A stretch of DNA of 64,000 nt, taken from assembly GCA_937877515.1 (NCBI GenBank), contig CALFIX010000018.1, forward strand, positions 1 through 64,000, in the 5' to 3' direction. Origin of the DNA: an uncultured Treponema sp. Its GTDB lineage: Bacteria > Spirochaetota > Spirochaetia > Treponematales > Treponemataceae. The notes beneath the pieces are model-generated. The model saw only the letters and a program-made list of their open reading frames with translations, did not search any database and had not been told where the DNA came from. Shown here one piece after another: positions 52,020 through 60,527 of this stretch; position 1 is the first letter of the stretch; each line of letters opens with the position of its first letter. Position numbers and translations under genes: made by a program.

Positions 52020-52091
52020 CCCGCTGTTCGGGGTTTCATTCTTCGGCAGTTGTTTGCACAACCACCGAAGAATGAAACCCCGAACAGCGGG
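52020..52091. repeat. 72-bp near-perfect palindrome after proS
   Basis: Two 34-base arms (52020-52053 and 52058-52091) around a 4-base loop, with only two mismatches near the loop. The outer part reads CCCGCTGTTCGGGGTTTC on each strand. It is GC-rich and has no T run, so it is a poor ordinary terminator. It lies 73 bp after the proS stop and 32 bp before the next start codon. As RNA it would fold into an extremely stable rod; as DNA it could extrude a cruciform. Confidence 0.85.
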
Positions 52092-52122
52092 CGTATATCA
52101 ACCGAATTTTCTGGAGAACATA

Positions 52123-53166
52123 TTGAAAAAAATCCTTTTAACCGCCATAGCATTTTTACTTTCGCTAAGTGCATTTGCCCTACCAGGTGAACAAGTTATT
52201 TCTGACACATCAGGCGAATACATTTACTTTGAAGACAACACATTTAAAACAGAAACCTACATTGGTTTTCTCTACTACAATCCAGAAACCTACGCCATTA
52301 GATATTATAGTCCGCTAAACAAAAAAACAAAAACTCAAGAAAAATCAATTACATTATATCTTACAGTAGACAGCACAAAAGAAAAACTTTCAATTACAGG
52401 AGAATACATAGTTGGTGCAAGCGAACAGGAAGACACAGAAATAGTAAACTATCTTCATGACCTCTTTTACGAACTTACAGAACGCAGGAAAAAGGTTAGC
52501 TTTTCTAAGCTAGAGCTTTTAGAATCAGAAGAAGAATTCTTACAGTTTGGAGGAGATGTAATAATCACATATAATCCTCTAGCTCCAATCTTTAACATAC
52601 AGACAATAACATCTAAAAGCGGAACAATTCTTTTAAACCTTCGCCACGTGGGACTTCTTTCTTCTTCCGGCGACAAATCTTTTGAAGCCTACACAGGAAA
52701 CATTAAAGAAAAAGACCAAAAGCGAACTGTAAAAAAACAAAAAACTACTCCTTACGAAGCTTCTTATTCAAACACAAAATGCACAATAGACACGTCCTGG
52801 ACTCAAAACGCAGAAAACTTTTATTTATACGGTAACAATGCACTTTTAATGCTGAACAGCACAGCCCTGCCAAAAGAATTAGAAGACTCTCCAGAACTTT
52901 TTATGTTGCTTCTTTTTAGAAAACTTGCAACTTGTCCAAAAGAAAATATTATTCCATGGCACAGCGTAAGCATTAAACAAAAATCCGATAGCTCTACAGA
53001 AGTTTCTCTTTTAGTTATAGACACAAAGGAACAGACCGCTACAAGAGTTTTTCACACACTCATAAAAAACGGCAATTCCATAGATTATGCAATGCTTAGC
53101 GTTTTTGACGGCGCATACCAGAAGGACAGAAGTTATTACAACTCTATTTTAGAAAGCATTCGCTAA
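52123..53166 (+). CDS. Exported protein of unknown function
   Basis: A 347-residue protein I do not recognise. The N terminus KKILLTAIAFLLSLSAFALP is a signal peptide, so it acts outside the cytoplasm. The mature part is rich in Thr, Ser and Tyr with strand-like segments (GEYIYFEDNTFKTETYIGFL, YYNPETYAIRYYSPLN) and has few cysteines. The start is TTG at 52123 with GGAG upstream; upstream codons come from the palindrome. Its 3' end overlaps the convergent GerMN gene by 4 bases. Confidence 0.65.
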   Translation: MKKILLTAIAFLLSLSAFALPGEQVISDTSGEYIYFEDNTFKTETYIGFLYYNPETYAIRYYSPLNKKTKTQEKSITLYLTVDSTKEKLSITGEYIVGASEQEDTEIVNYLHDLFYELTERRKKVSFSKLELLESEEEFLQFGGDVIITYNPLAPIFNIQTITSKSGTILLNLRHVGLLSSSGDKSFEAYTGNIKEKDQKRTVKKQKTTPYEASYSNTKCTIDTSWTQNAENFYLYGNNALLMLNSTALPKELEDSPELFMLLLFRKLATCPKENIIPWHSVSIKQKSDSSTEVSLLVIDTKEQTATRVFHTLIKNGNSIDYAMLSVFDGAYQKDRSYYNSILESIR

Positions 53167-54014
53167 AAACTTTTTCTGGTAAGGGGTGTACCAATCCACA
53201 CTCCTTCTAAACCTAAATACTCTTTCTTTTCGCCATCCACTAAAAACTGAACACTTTCTACAGTTGGGAAAGCCGTTGCTGTGTATACAAGCTGCTGCAG
53301 CTGACCTCTTGTACCTTCAATTCCATACTGATTAAATTCAAACTCAGAACTAAAATTAAGAGTTGCAACTCCATTTTTTACAGAAGCCCCAATCAATCTG
53401 CTGCCAGTAGAAAGCAATGAACGGCATCCGGCATTCTCCTCTTCCAGAGTAGGACCTGCAATAAGTGCGTTTACGGCATCTACTAAAGGACTGTCTGATT
53501 TTTTCATTACGCGGGTAACTTCTTTACGACTGACAGAACCGTCACTGTTTATGGTCATAAAATAAAGTTTTATATTCATGGTACGAGGTAAAACCTCTTC
53601 TACTTCTTTCTTTACTTCTTCTTTTTTAGTTTCTGCAGCTGCTTCCTTTGCTACAGCTTGAGACGTCTCATTCTGCATGCGGGTTGCTTCAGAATTTTTT
53701 GCAACAACAGTTTTCTCTTCATAATCATCTTTATCAGAAGACTCTTTCTGTTTCGTTAAATTAATTTCTATATTCTCAAGAGGGCCAACATCATTTTTTT
53801 CTTCTTCAACATCTTTTACTTCGGCATTTTCTACAAACGAAGGAGTTTTACCAAAAAGCTCCTTAAAAAAATCAGTAGATTTTAAATTTGAAAAAATACG
53901 CCCCTGATTAACTAGAAAAAAAATCAAAAGCACTAAAAAAGCTAAAACCCATAATGCCAGGGCAAGACCGGAACCCTTTGATTTATTTTTACCTTTATTA
54001 TTTTTTTCTGCCAT
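53163..54014 (-). CDS. Membrane-anchored GerMN-domain protein
   Basis: A 283-residue protein: a Lys/Asn-rich start, one membrane helix at about 17-37, a long charged linker rich in Glu, Lys and Ala (residues about 60-140), and a C-terminal GerMN domain (MNIKLYFMTINSDGSVSRKE, SPLVDAVNALIAGPTLEEE, ATLNFSSEFE, VQFLVDGEKKEYLGLEGVWIG). GerMN domains occur in envelope proteins and are not restricted to spore formers. The partner or ligand is unknown. It has its own leaderless promoter. Confidence 0.78.
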   Translation of the reverse strand: MAEKNNKGKNKSKGSGLALALWVLAFLVLLIFFLVNQGRIFSNLKSTDFFKELFGKTPSFVENAEVKDVEEEKNDVGPLENIEINLTKQKESSDKDDYEEKTVVAKNSEATRMQNETSQAVAKEAAAETKKEEVKKEVEEVLPRTMNIKLYFMTINSDGSVSRKEVTRVMKKSDSPLVDAVNALIAGPTLEEENAGCRSLLSTGSRLIGASVKNGVATLNFSSEFEFNQYGIEGTRGQLQQLVYTATAFPTVESVQFLVDGEKKEYLGLEGVWIGTPLTRKSF

Positions 54015-54020
54015 AATTTA

Positions 54021-54050
54021 AGTATACTCCTAAAAGATACTGTTTTTCAA
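54021..54050 (-). promoter_or_regulatory. GerMN gene promoter; leaderless start
   Basis: Minus strand TTGAAA (54050-54045), 18 bp, TATACT (54026-54021), 6 bases, ATG at 54014. AGGAG sits immediately upstream of the -10 and so would not be transcribed. Confidence 0.65.
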
Positions 54051-54065
54051 TAAAGTAAAAGAAGC

Positions 54066-54917
54066 TTACAATACAAAGTGCACATTCATTCCACCGGGAG
54101 CAAAAGAAAACTCAACGTTCTCTTTCTTAGGTAATACATGATGCATAAAAGGCACAATAAAACCACAGATACTTCCCAAAGCCGCACCCGTTAAAACATC
54201 TGTAAAAAAATGGTTTCCGCTAGCCATTCTCATTATACCTGTTGCGACAGCTACGCCATAAGAAGTAACCATAACGGGAATTCTCCACGAAGACTCCGGG
54301 TAATAAACACTAAAAGCATAAGTTAAAAAAGTTGCTCCATAAAACGCACTTGTCGTGTGCCCGCTTGGCCAAGAAAACTCAAAATCATGATTTTCCAAGG
54401 CGTCCATATCCCACACATCAAAATACATGTAAGGTCTGACTCTATGAACGGATACCTTTAGAATATTTTTTATTCCCCAGGAAAACATCCAGCCTTCTGC
54501 ATACATTGTTAAGAGGGGGAAAAATTCTTTTAAGGGAAAATTATCACGCAAAAACTCAGTACCAAAAACTGCTGCAGGAAAAACCGCAAGATTCGCTGCA
54601 CAGAGCAATGTTCCGACAGTATCTAAACCGGAGCTGTATGACCGGGCAAAGAACGCATCAAGTGCGTTCACATCAGAAAGAGAAAGATTTAAGTCTGTAT
54701 ATTCAGGTAAAGGATAAAACTTCTGCATTAAAAGTCCGGCGACGCAGCTGGAAGCACTTAACGTTACCAAAGGAGCATCCAGCTTCCAACTTAAATAAAA
54801 AGGAGAAGTATTTTCTAAGGCTTCGCAAATTTCATTTTCTTTTATTTCAAAAGCATTTAAAAAAGAAGAACAAAATAAAATCAGCGACAAAATTAAAAAT
54901 ATTCTTTTATTTTTCAT
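54066..54917 (-). CDS. PAP2-family membrane phosphatase
   Basis: A 283-residue membrane protein with a signal-like N terminus (FLILSLILFCSSFLNAF) and the three PAP2 signatures: KVSVHRVRPYMYF, SWPSGHTTSAFYGA and MRMASGNHFFTDVLTG, providing the catalytic Arg, His and Asp. Such enzymes dephosphorylate lipid phosphates such as phosphatidic acid or undecaprenyl pyrophosphate. AGGT precedes the ATG. It follows the SpoU gene by 2 bp and is probably co-transcribed with it. Confidence 0.85.
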   Translation of the reverse strand: MKNKRIFLILSLILFCSSFLNAFEIKENEICEALENTSPFYLSWKLDAPLVTLSASSCVAGLLMQKFYPLPEYTDLNLSLSDVNALDAFFARSYSSGLDTVGTLLCAANLAVFPAAVFGTEFLRDNFPLKEFFPLLTMYAEGWMFSWGIKNILKVSVHRVRPYMYFDVWDMDALENHDFEFSWPSGHTTSAFYGATFLTYAFSVYYPESSWRIPVMVTSYGVAVATGIMRMASGNHFFTDVLTGAALGSICGFIVPFMHHVLPKKENVEFSFAPGGMNVHFVL

Positions 54918-54919
54918 AC

Positions 54920-55684
54920 CTACATTCTGGCTAAAGAGAGTTCATAGCATATAACAGAAGCTGCCTGTGCTACATTTAAGCTATCAACTTTTACATTCTG
55001 ACCTCTTGGAATCATAACAAGCTTATCGCAATTCTTCTTTACTTCTTCAGATATTCCATTCTCTTCGTTTCCAAGAACAATTATTGCACCCTTATCTTTT
55101 ACAAAGTTCCCTAAATTTCTAGAGCTAACAGATCCTTCAAGACTTGTTCCTATGCGCACTAACTTATCTTTCATATCCTGCAAAAGATACGGAATAGACC
55201 TTATTGAATAAATATTTACATATTCCATTCCGCCTTCCGCAACCCTATAGCTGCTTGTGGTAACAGAAGACTGAGCTTCATCTAAAGGAATTACAATATT
55301 CTTTATTCCAAAAAAGGCTGCGCTTCGCACAATGGCGCCAAGGTTATTTGCGTTTCCTACTCTATCCAGCAAAATTGTAAACTCTTTATTCTGTGCCCAG
55401 CGGGCAGTATCATCTTTTGTTAAAGCAGGTATCTCTGGAGCTTCTATCATTGCAACAACACCCTGATGATGCACAGATCCGCATAGTTTTTCCAACTCTT
55501 TCGGATCGTTCACCTGATTATAAGGGCGCTTAGAAGAAGCCATCTTCTTACACAGTCCGCCAAAAAGAGGAGCCCGTTCTTTTGTAAAATACAAACGCTG
55601 AATTTTCTGAGGATTATTCTTTTCCAAAGTTTTTACAGCTGCAAAACCGCAGACTGCAAGTTCATTTCTTGCTGAATTCTTCAT
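54920..55684 (-). CDS. SpoU/TrmH-family RNA 2'-O-methyltransferase
   Basis: A 254-residue knot-fold (SPOUT) enzyme. The N-terminal substrate-binding part (VCGFAAVKTLEKNNPQKIQR) precedes the motifs LLDRVGNANNLGAIVRSAAFFG, IVLGNEENGIS and IPRGQNVKVDSLNVAQAASV, which form the SAM knot with the catalytic Arg and Asn. The substrate is probably 23S rRNA or tRNA guanosine. A TATAAT at 55697-55692 ends 7 bases before the ATG, another likely leaderless start, though its -35 is weak. Confidence 0.85.
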   Translation of the reverse strand: MKNSARNELAVCGFAAVKTLEKNNPQKIQRLYFTKERAPLFGGLCKKMASSKRPYNQVNDPKELEKLCGSVHHQGVVAMIEAPEIPALTKDDTARWAQNKEFTILLDRVGNANNLGAIVRSAAFFGIKNIVIPLDEAQSSVTTSSYRVAEGGMEYVNIYSIRSIPYLLQDMKDKLVRIGTSLEGSVSSRNLGNFVKDKGAIIVLGNEENGISEEVKKNCDKLVMIPRGQNVKVDSLNVAQAASVICYELSLARM

Positions 55685-55732
55685 AAAAACAATTATACAG
55701 ACTTTACGTTTCCAGGTCTACGAATAAGAAGA

Positions 55733-56419
55733 CTAAGAATGTCTCAGGTCAGAAGGGCTTACTCCATAACGTTTTTTGAATACATTTGTAAAATACGAAG
55801 TACGAGAAAACCCGCTTTTTTTAGCAACATTTTCTATTTTCTCACCCGCATAAAGCAATTGCCTTCTTGCAAAATCTAAGCGCAATTCAGTTAAATACGT
55901 CCAAAGAGAGACCCCCATCTCCTTTCTAAAAATTCTAGTAAGGTAATCTTCATTTACTCCAACTTGTCTGGCAATATCTTCTCGAGTCAGACTCTTACTA
56001 AAATTTTTATTCATAAATAAAATTGCATATTTTACAATAATTGACGTCTTAGAAGATAAAAACTGTATTTTTTTATCCATCAATAAATCCAAATGCAAAA
56101 AAAATTCATTCCCTTGAGCTATTGCAGTATTACAGACTAAAACCTTTTGCATATAGCTAATGGCACTAAAATTATTTATCTGACTAAAATCTTTTTCAGT
56201 TATAAGGACAGGAATTCTTGCAGTTTTTTCATTCTGTCTGACAGCTTTTACACCATCTTCTATATAAGAATCAAATATAATAAATTCAGGAACAAAACGC
56301 TGCAAAACTAAATCTACAAAGCTTGCAGAAGAAACTACTTCCGTAACATTTTCTTCTGAAAACTTTTTTAAGAGCTCATTATTACTACCTATAAAAAGAA
56401 TTCTGTGAGGCTTTTTCAT
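55733..56419 (-). CDS. AraC-type regulator with degenerate receiver-like domain
   Basis: A 228-residue DNA-binding protein. The C-terminal 100 residues are a double helix-turn-helix AraC domain (SLTREDIARQVGVNEDYLTRIFRKEMG, IENVAKKSGFSRTSYFTNVFKKRYG). The first 115 residues resemble a response-regulator receiver (ILFIGSNNELLKKF, PEFIIFDSYIEDGV, VLITEKDFSQI), but the acidic pair after the first strand is missing, so phosphorylation is doubtful. It is the last gene of the parA-parB-HD unit, 15 bp after the HD gene. Confidence 0.78.
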   Translation of the reverse strand: MKKPHRILFIGSNNELLKKFSEENVTEVVSSASFVDLVLQRFVPEFIIFDSYIEDGVKAVRQNEKTARIPVLITEKDFSQINNFSAISYMQKVLVCNTAIAQGNEFFLHLDLLMDKKIQFLSSKTSIIVKYAILFMNKNFSKSLTREDIARQVGVNEDYLTRIFRKEMGVSLWTYLTELRLDFARRQLLYAGEKIENVAKKSGFSRTSYFTNVFKKRYGVSPSDLRHS

Positions 56420-56434
56420 ATTTATTAAGCTCTC

Positions 56435-57487
56435 TTACAACCACTTTACGGCACCGTATTTAGTATCTGAAAAACTTAAGAAATCTTTTATAACATTCAA
56501 AGCTTCCAGGCTTAAAGAGCTGCACCTTAAGGCTTCTTTATTTTCATTTACCAATACCAAAGGGTCTACATATCTCGTTTTTACATTCATACTTATACAA
56601 TAGGCATTTTCTATCGGAGTTTCAGAATGAATAACTTCTTTCATACCTCGGAAAGTTCTATAAAGCTTAGAAAACTCTTCATCAGGAGCTTCATTCATTT
56701 TTTTATCTAAAAGAAAAATCATTTCTTTTTCACTCATAGTATAAAGATCTTCTTCTCTAATGAATTTCTTTTCCAACGCACACTTTAAGCTGTCTGCCAA
56801 AAGCTGCATACTTATCTTATCTTCGTTGTGCTGCAATATTAAACTTATCTCACAAAATTTTTTAGTATATCTAACAGCCTCTTCTAAATTCCTAAAGCCC
56901 AGCTCCGGTTCATTTTTTTCATTTTTAAGTAAGACAATATTTTTGTAGTTAGACTTAACTTCCTTTATTGACCACACTTTATCTAAGGCAGCCCCACTCG
57001 GATACATATATTCCAGACGGTCCGCACTTAGCCCGGGTATTTCGTTATCTGCAACAGGGTATTTATGGTAGTCATCAATTTCGTATTTATATATTCCGTC
57101 CATAAAAAGTTTTTGACTTAACGCTAAATCTTCATTTATAAAAACAGACGTCAAGTGTTCCGTACTTTCCTGAGTAAGGGCGTCTCCATTTAAAAAATCC
57201 ACAACATGACTAAACACAGGCGTAGACACATCATGAAACAGAGCTGCCAGAGTTTGCTTTTTATCATGAGTAAAATTCCAAACAATAAGTGCCACTCCAA
57301 TAGAGTGGTCTAATCGGGAATAAAAGAAATGATTATGAAATAAAGGAGTCCAGTCGGTTCCACACAAAAGGCCTATGCCATTCAATCGCTGCAAAGAAGG
57401 AAAGCTTATATACTCATACAAAAAGTCAGGAACTTCAGAACACAAAATACTATGATACTTTTCTATACTAAATACTTCGTCTTCCAT
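56435..57487 (-). CDS. HD-domain phosphohydrolase-like protein
   Basis: A 350-residue HD-superfamily protein. HNHFFYSRLDHSIGVALIVWNF and LAALFHDVSTPVFSHVVDFL supply the metal-binding His and HD pair, followed by ISADRLEYMYP-like LSADRLEYM carrying the distal Asp. This resembles dNTPase/YdhJ-type HD proteins, which cleave phosphate from nucleotides or signal molecules. The substrate is unknown. It lies between parB (26 bp upstream) and the AraC-type gene, so the four genes probably form an operon. Confidence 0.78.
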   Translation of the reverse strand: MEDEVFSIEKYHSILCSEVPDFLYEYISFPSLQRLNGIGLLCGTDWTPLFHNHFFYSRLDHSIGVALIVWNFTHDKKQTLAALFHDVSTPVFSHVVDFLNGDALTQESTEHLTSVFINEDLALSQKLFMDGIYKYEIDDYHKYPVADNEIPGLSADRLEYMYPSGAALDKVWSIKEVKSNYKNIVLLKNEKNEPELGFRNLEEAVRYTKKFCEISLILQHNEDKISMQLLADSLKCALEKKFIREEDLYTMSEKEMIFLLDKKMNEAPDEEFSKLYRTFRGMKEVIHSETPIENAYCISMNVKTRYVDPLVLVNENKEALRCSSLSLEALNVIKDFLSFSDTKYGAVKWL

Positions 57488-57513
57488 AAAAGCCCCTTAT
57501 TTTAAGGCATGTG

Positions 57514-58503
57514 TTATTCTTTTACAACAATGTTATAAATTCTATCTAAATCATCTCGATTAAAATAATCTATTACAATAGACCCCTTATCAAAGCTGCC
57601 GTTTAATTTTACTTTTGTTCCAAACACATCAATAAATTTTTGTTCAATGGCAACAAAGTTTGGATCTTTAGATGCAGAAGAATTTTCTGTTTTATTGGAC
57701 AGCTTTTTATCTTTGGCACGGATTCCACCGTTCAGTTCAATAGCAAGTTGTTCTGTCTGACGGACGCTTAACCCCTGTCCTATAATCCTTCCAAAAAGCA
57801 CTCTTTGATCTGCCGGATTTAAAACACTTAAAAGTGCACGTGCATGACCACTAGAAAGTTCTCCACTGGCAACGGAGCGCTGCATATCTTCCGGTAACTT
57901 TAAAAGGCGCACACAGTTTGCAACGGTAGAACGATTTTTTCCGACTCTCTGTGCAACTTCATCTTGAGTACTTCCATTAAGCTCCATAAGCTTGTAATAG
58001 GCCATAGCCTCTTCTATAGGGTTTAAATCTGTACGCTGAATATTTTCTACTAATGCAACTTCAAGTTTACGTGCATCAGAATATTTTCTAAGCTGAACAG
58101 GAACTTTTTCTAAACCTGCAGCACGAGCTGCTCTTGTTCTGCGTTCTCCTGCAATAATATAAAAAGAACCATCTCCCGCATCTTCTATAATGATAGGAGA
58201 AAGAACGCCTTCTATACGAACACTTTCTGTAAGCTCAGCAAGTTTTTCTTCATCAAAGAATAAGCGTGGCTGTCTTGGATTTGGTTTTAAAAGAGAGGGG
58301 TTTACCCACAAGGTTCCATTTTCGTCAGCGGTAATTCCTTTTGGGAGAGGTGAAGAAACTTCTACAGAAGGCTTTGCTACCGCCTCAGAAACTGCAGAAG
58401 ATTTTTTTTCTGCAGCAGATTCTGAATTATAAGAGCTTTCCAGCTCCTCTTCCTCTTGCATTAAGGCACCTAAGCCCTTTCCTAAACGATTCATCTTAGC
58501 CAC
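57514..58503 (-). CDS. parB: Chromosome-partitioning protein ParB
   Basis: A 329-residue CTP-dependent DNA clamp that loads at parS. The N terminus MNRLGKGLGALM is typical, then a Ser/Glu-rich linker, the NPRQPRLFFDEEKLAELTESVRIEGVLSPIII nuclease-like domain, the CTP-binding IIAGERRTRAARAAGL (GERRxR), the helix-turn-helix TQDEVAQRVGKNRSTVANCVRLLKLP and a C-terminal dimer domain. It overlaps parA by 8 bp. No full parS site (TGTTTCACGTGAAACA-like) was noticed in the window. Confidence 0.95.
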   Translation of the reverse strand: MAKMNRLGKGLGALMQEEEELESSYNSESAAEKKSSAVSEAVAKPSVEVSSPLPKGITADENGTLWVNPSLLKPNPRQPRLFFDEEKLAELTESVRIEGVLSPIIIEDAGDGSFYIIAGERRTRAARAAGLEKVPVQLRKYSDARKLEVALVENIQRTDLNPIEEAMAYYKLMELNGSTQDEVAQRVGKNRSTVANCVRLLKLPEDMQRSVASGELSSGHARALLSVLNPADQRVLFGRIIGQGLSVRQTEQLAIELNGGIRAKDKKLSNKTENSSASKDPNFVAIEQKFIDVFGTKVKLNGSFDKGSIVIDYFNRDDLDRIYNIVVKE

Positions 58504-59251
58504 GATTAATTACCTCTTCTGCAAGTTTTTCGTAGCTCTTTGCACCAATACAATTTGGATCGTATTTACAAATAGGCTCTCCATGAGAAGGAGCTTCGCT
58601 TAGTCGTATATTGCGGGGAATAATTGTATTAAACACAACGTCCTTAAAATAACTTTTTACCTGCATAACAACATCCTGAGCAAGACGTGTTCTGCTGTCA
58701 TACATGGTAAAAAATATTCCACCTATTACAAGTTCTTTATTTATTGTCTTTTGAACTTTTTTAACAGTTTGCAAAAGAAGAGTAATTCCTTCCAAAGCAA
58801 AATACTCGCATTGCATGGGAACCAATACAGCATCTGCACAAGCCAAACCGTTTAATGTAAGAACTCCTAAGGAAGGAGGACAATCTATAAAAATGTAATC
58901 ATATTTATCACGAACAGAAGCCAGAGCTTCCTTTAAAAAGAACTCACGATTTTCTTGCTCAACAAGCTCTATTGCAGCTCCAGACAAATCTATGGAAGCA
59001 GAAATTGCATCTAAATTTTCTACAGAAGTATGTCTTATGGCATCTTCTGCAGTAGCCTGACCTGCCATCAATTCGTATATTGTAGGCTTTTTCTTACTTA
59101 CCCCAACCCCGCTAGACATATTACCCTGGCTATCAAAGTCTACTAAAAGAACCTTTTTACCTGCAAGTGCAATATAGGCTCCAATGTTAATAGCAGAAGT
59201 TGTTTTACCTACACCACCTTTTTGATTTACAAAAACGTATACCTTTCCCAT
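58496..59251 (-). CDS. parA: Chromosome-partitioning ATPase ParA (Soj)
   Basis: A 251-residue deviant-Walker ATPase. VNQKGGVGKTTSAINIG has the signature Lys, and DFDSQGNMSSGVG, IIDCPPSLG-like FIDCPPSLGVLTLNGL and MQCEYFALEGI follow. It binds DNA nonspecifically and moves ParB-parS complexes. It is the first gene of the parA-parB-HD-AraC unit, divergent from a methyltransferase gene. The shared intergenic region holds a direct repeat that overlaps its start codon. Confidence 0.95.
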   Translation of the reverse strand: MGKVYVFVNQKGGVGKTTSAINIGAYIALAGKKVLLVDFDSQGNMSSGVGVSKKKPTIYELMAGQATAEDAIRHTSVENLDAISASIDLSGAAIELVEQENREFFLKEALASVRDKYDYIFIDCPPSLGVLTLNGLACADAVLVPMQCEYFALEGITLLLQTVKKVQKTINKELVIGGIFFTMYDSRTRLAQDVVMQVKSYFKDVVFNTIIPRNIRLSEAPSHGEPICKYDPNCIGAKSYEKLAEEVINRG

Positions 59252-59296
59252 GATGCCATATAGTGTATCATTTTTTTTAATATGATGCTATAGTGT
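59250..59296. promoter_or_regulatory. Direct repeat in the parA / methyltransferase divergent promoter
   Basis: ATGATGC-CA-TATAGTGT (59250-59266) and ATGATGC-TATAGTGT (59282-59296) are the same 15 bases, the first with two extra. The second copy contains TATAGT (59289-59294), the -10 of the plus-strand gene; the first overlaps the parA start codon. The 32-bp spacing is about three helical turns. A bound regulator could affect both genes. Confidence 0.5.
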
Positions 59297-59300
59297 GAAC

Positions 59301-60527
59301 ATGATTCTTTCTGCAACATTTTCTAAACCGACTTCTGATGTAGAAGTAAAGCTGGGACACCCATACATAAAAATACGATTTTGGTATTTAAATGATTCCT
59401 ATGAAGCGGAATTTTTTACAAAGACGCAGAGCTTTAGAAAGCATTTTTCACCATCGCAATTTGAAGCCTTTGTAAAAGAAAATGCCGGCATAACTTTTAA
59501 AAATGTAATTGAACGCACAGAAGAAGAAGAAATTACCATACTTTCAAATCGTCATGGAAAAATAAAGGCTCTTACAAAAAAAATCCAAAAAAACGCAAAA
59601 TCAGATTATGAATTTAAAAATATTGCAAATAAAAATCATAACAGACAAAAAAATTATATCTTAAAAGAAGGAGAAGCAATTCCTTTTTTAGTTGAACTTG
59701 GAGTAATGTCAAAAGACGGAAAAGTCTTAGCAAGTAAATACGACAAATTCAAGCAGATAAACAGATTTTTAGAATACATAAAGGACATAACTGAAGAACT
59801 GATTAAAGCAAAATCCAATGACTCTCCTCTTACAATAATTGATTTTGGCTCTGGAAAATCTTACTTAACATTTGCAGTACATTATTATCTTTCAGAACTA
59901 CAGCACATTCCCGTAAAAATTTATGGTCTGGATTTAAAAAAAGACGTAATCGAAAACTGCACAGCCTTAGCTGCAAAACTTGGTCTAATCGGCTTAGAAT
60001 TTTCTGTAGGCGACATTGCAACTTTTAAAAACGAAAACGCATCTAAACCAGACTTAATCATTACCCTGCATGCCTGTGACACTGCAACAGACTATGCACT
60101 TAACTATGCAATAAAAAAAGGTGCAACTGCAATACTTTCTGTTCCCTGCTGTCAACATGAAATAAATTTACAACTAGAAAAACAAAAATCAAATCTGTCT
60201 AAAGAAAGTCATTTGGCATCAATCTGTCATTGGGGCCTTCTAAGGGAACGCTTTTCCTCACTTGCAACAGATGCAATAAGAGCGGAACTTTTAGAGCAAA
60301 GTGGTTACAGCGTGCAGATCTTAGAATTTATAGACATGACGCATACCCCAAAAAACATTATGATTCGGGCTGTAAAGAAATCATCAAACTTAATTTCTTC
60401 AAATTCTTCTTCAGCTACGCATACTGAGAGTTCAAGCTGTCTGAGGACGAAAGCCCTTCTGGAAGAATTACAAGTTTCTCAAACGCTTTTTGAATTGCTA
60501 AAAGATTCACAAGAGACTCAGAAGTAA
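59301..60527 (+). CDS. SAM-dependent methyltransferase
   Basis: A 408-residue protein. The C-terminal half is a class I methyltransferase of the PF13679 type: IDFGSGKSYLTFAVHYYL (SAM site), IYGLDLKKDVIENC, LIITLHACDTATDYALNYAI and SVPCCQHEINLQL. The N-terminal half (LGHPYIKIRFWYLND and following) is probably a substrate domain. The target, perhaps RNA, is unknown. I start at ATG 59301, not the GTG at 59295, because the -10 TATAGT touches that GTG. The last 113 bp overlap the PHP gene on the other strand. Confidence 0.75.
   Translation: MILSATFSKPTSDVEVKLGHPYIKIRFWYLNDSYEAEFFTKTQSFRKHFSPSQFEAFVKENAGITFKNVIERTEEEEITILSNRHGKIKALTKKIQKNAKSDYEFKNIANKNHNRQKNYILKEGEAIPFLVELGVMSKDGKVLASKYDKFKQINRFLEYIKDITEELIKAKSNDSPLTIIDFGSGKSYLTFAVHYYLSELQHIPVKIYGLDLKKDVIENCTALAAKLGLIGLEFSVGDIATFKNENASKPDLIITLHACDTATDYALNYAIKKGATAILSVPCCQHEINLQLEKQKSNLSKESHLASICHWGLLRERFSSLATDAIRAELLEQSGYSVQILEFIDMTHTPKNIMIRAVKKSSNLISSNSSSATHTESSSCLRTKALLEELQVSQTLFELLKDSQETQK

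Noticed and set aside
54506..54934. 142-codon plus-strand frame antisense to the PAP2 gene
   Set aside because: It runs opposite the complete PAP2 signatures and has no promoter or ribosome site; it is most likely a shadow frame.
57490..59300. parS site near parAB
   Set aside because: No sequence close to TGTTTCACGTGAAACA was seen in or around these genes.
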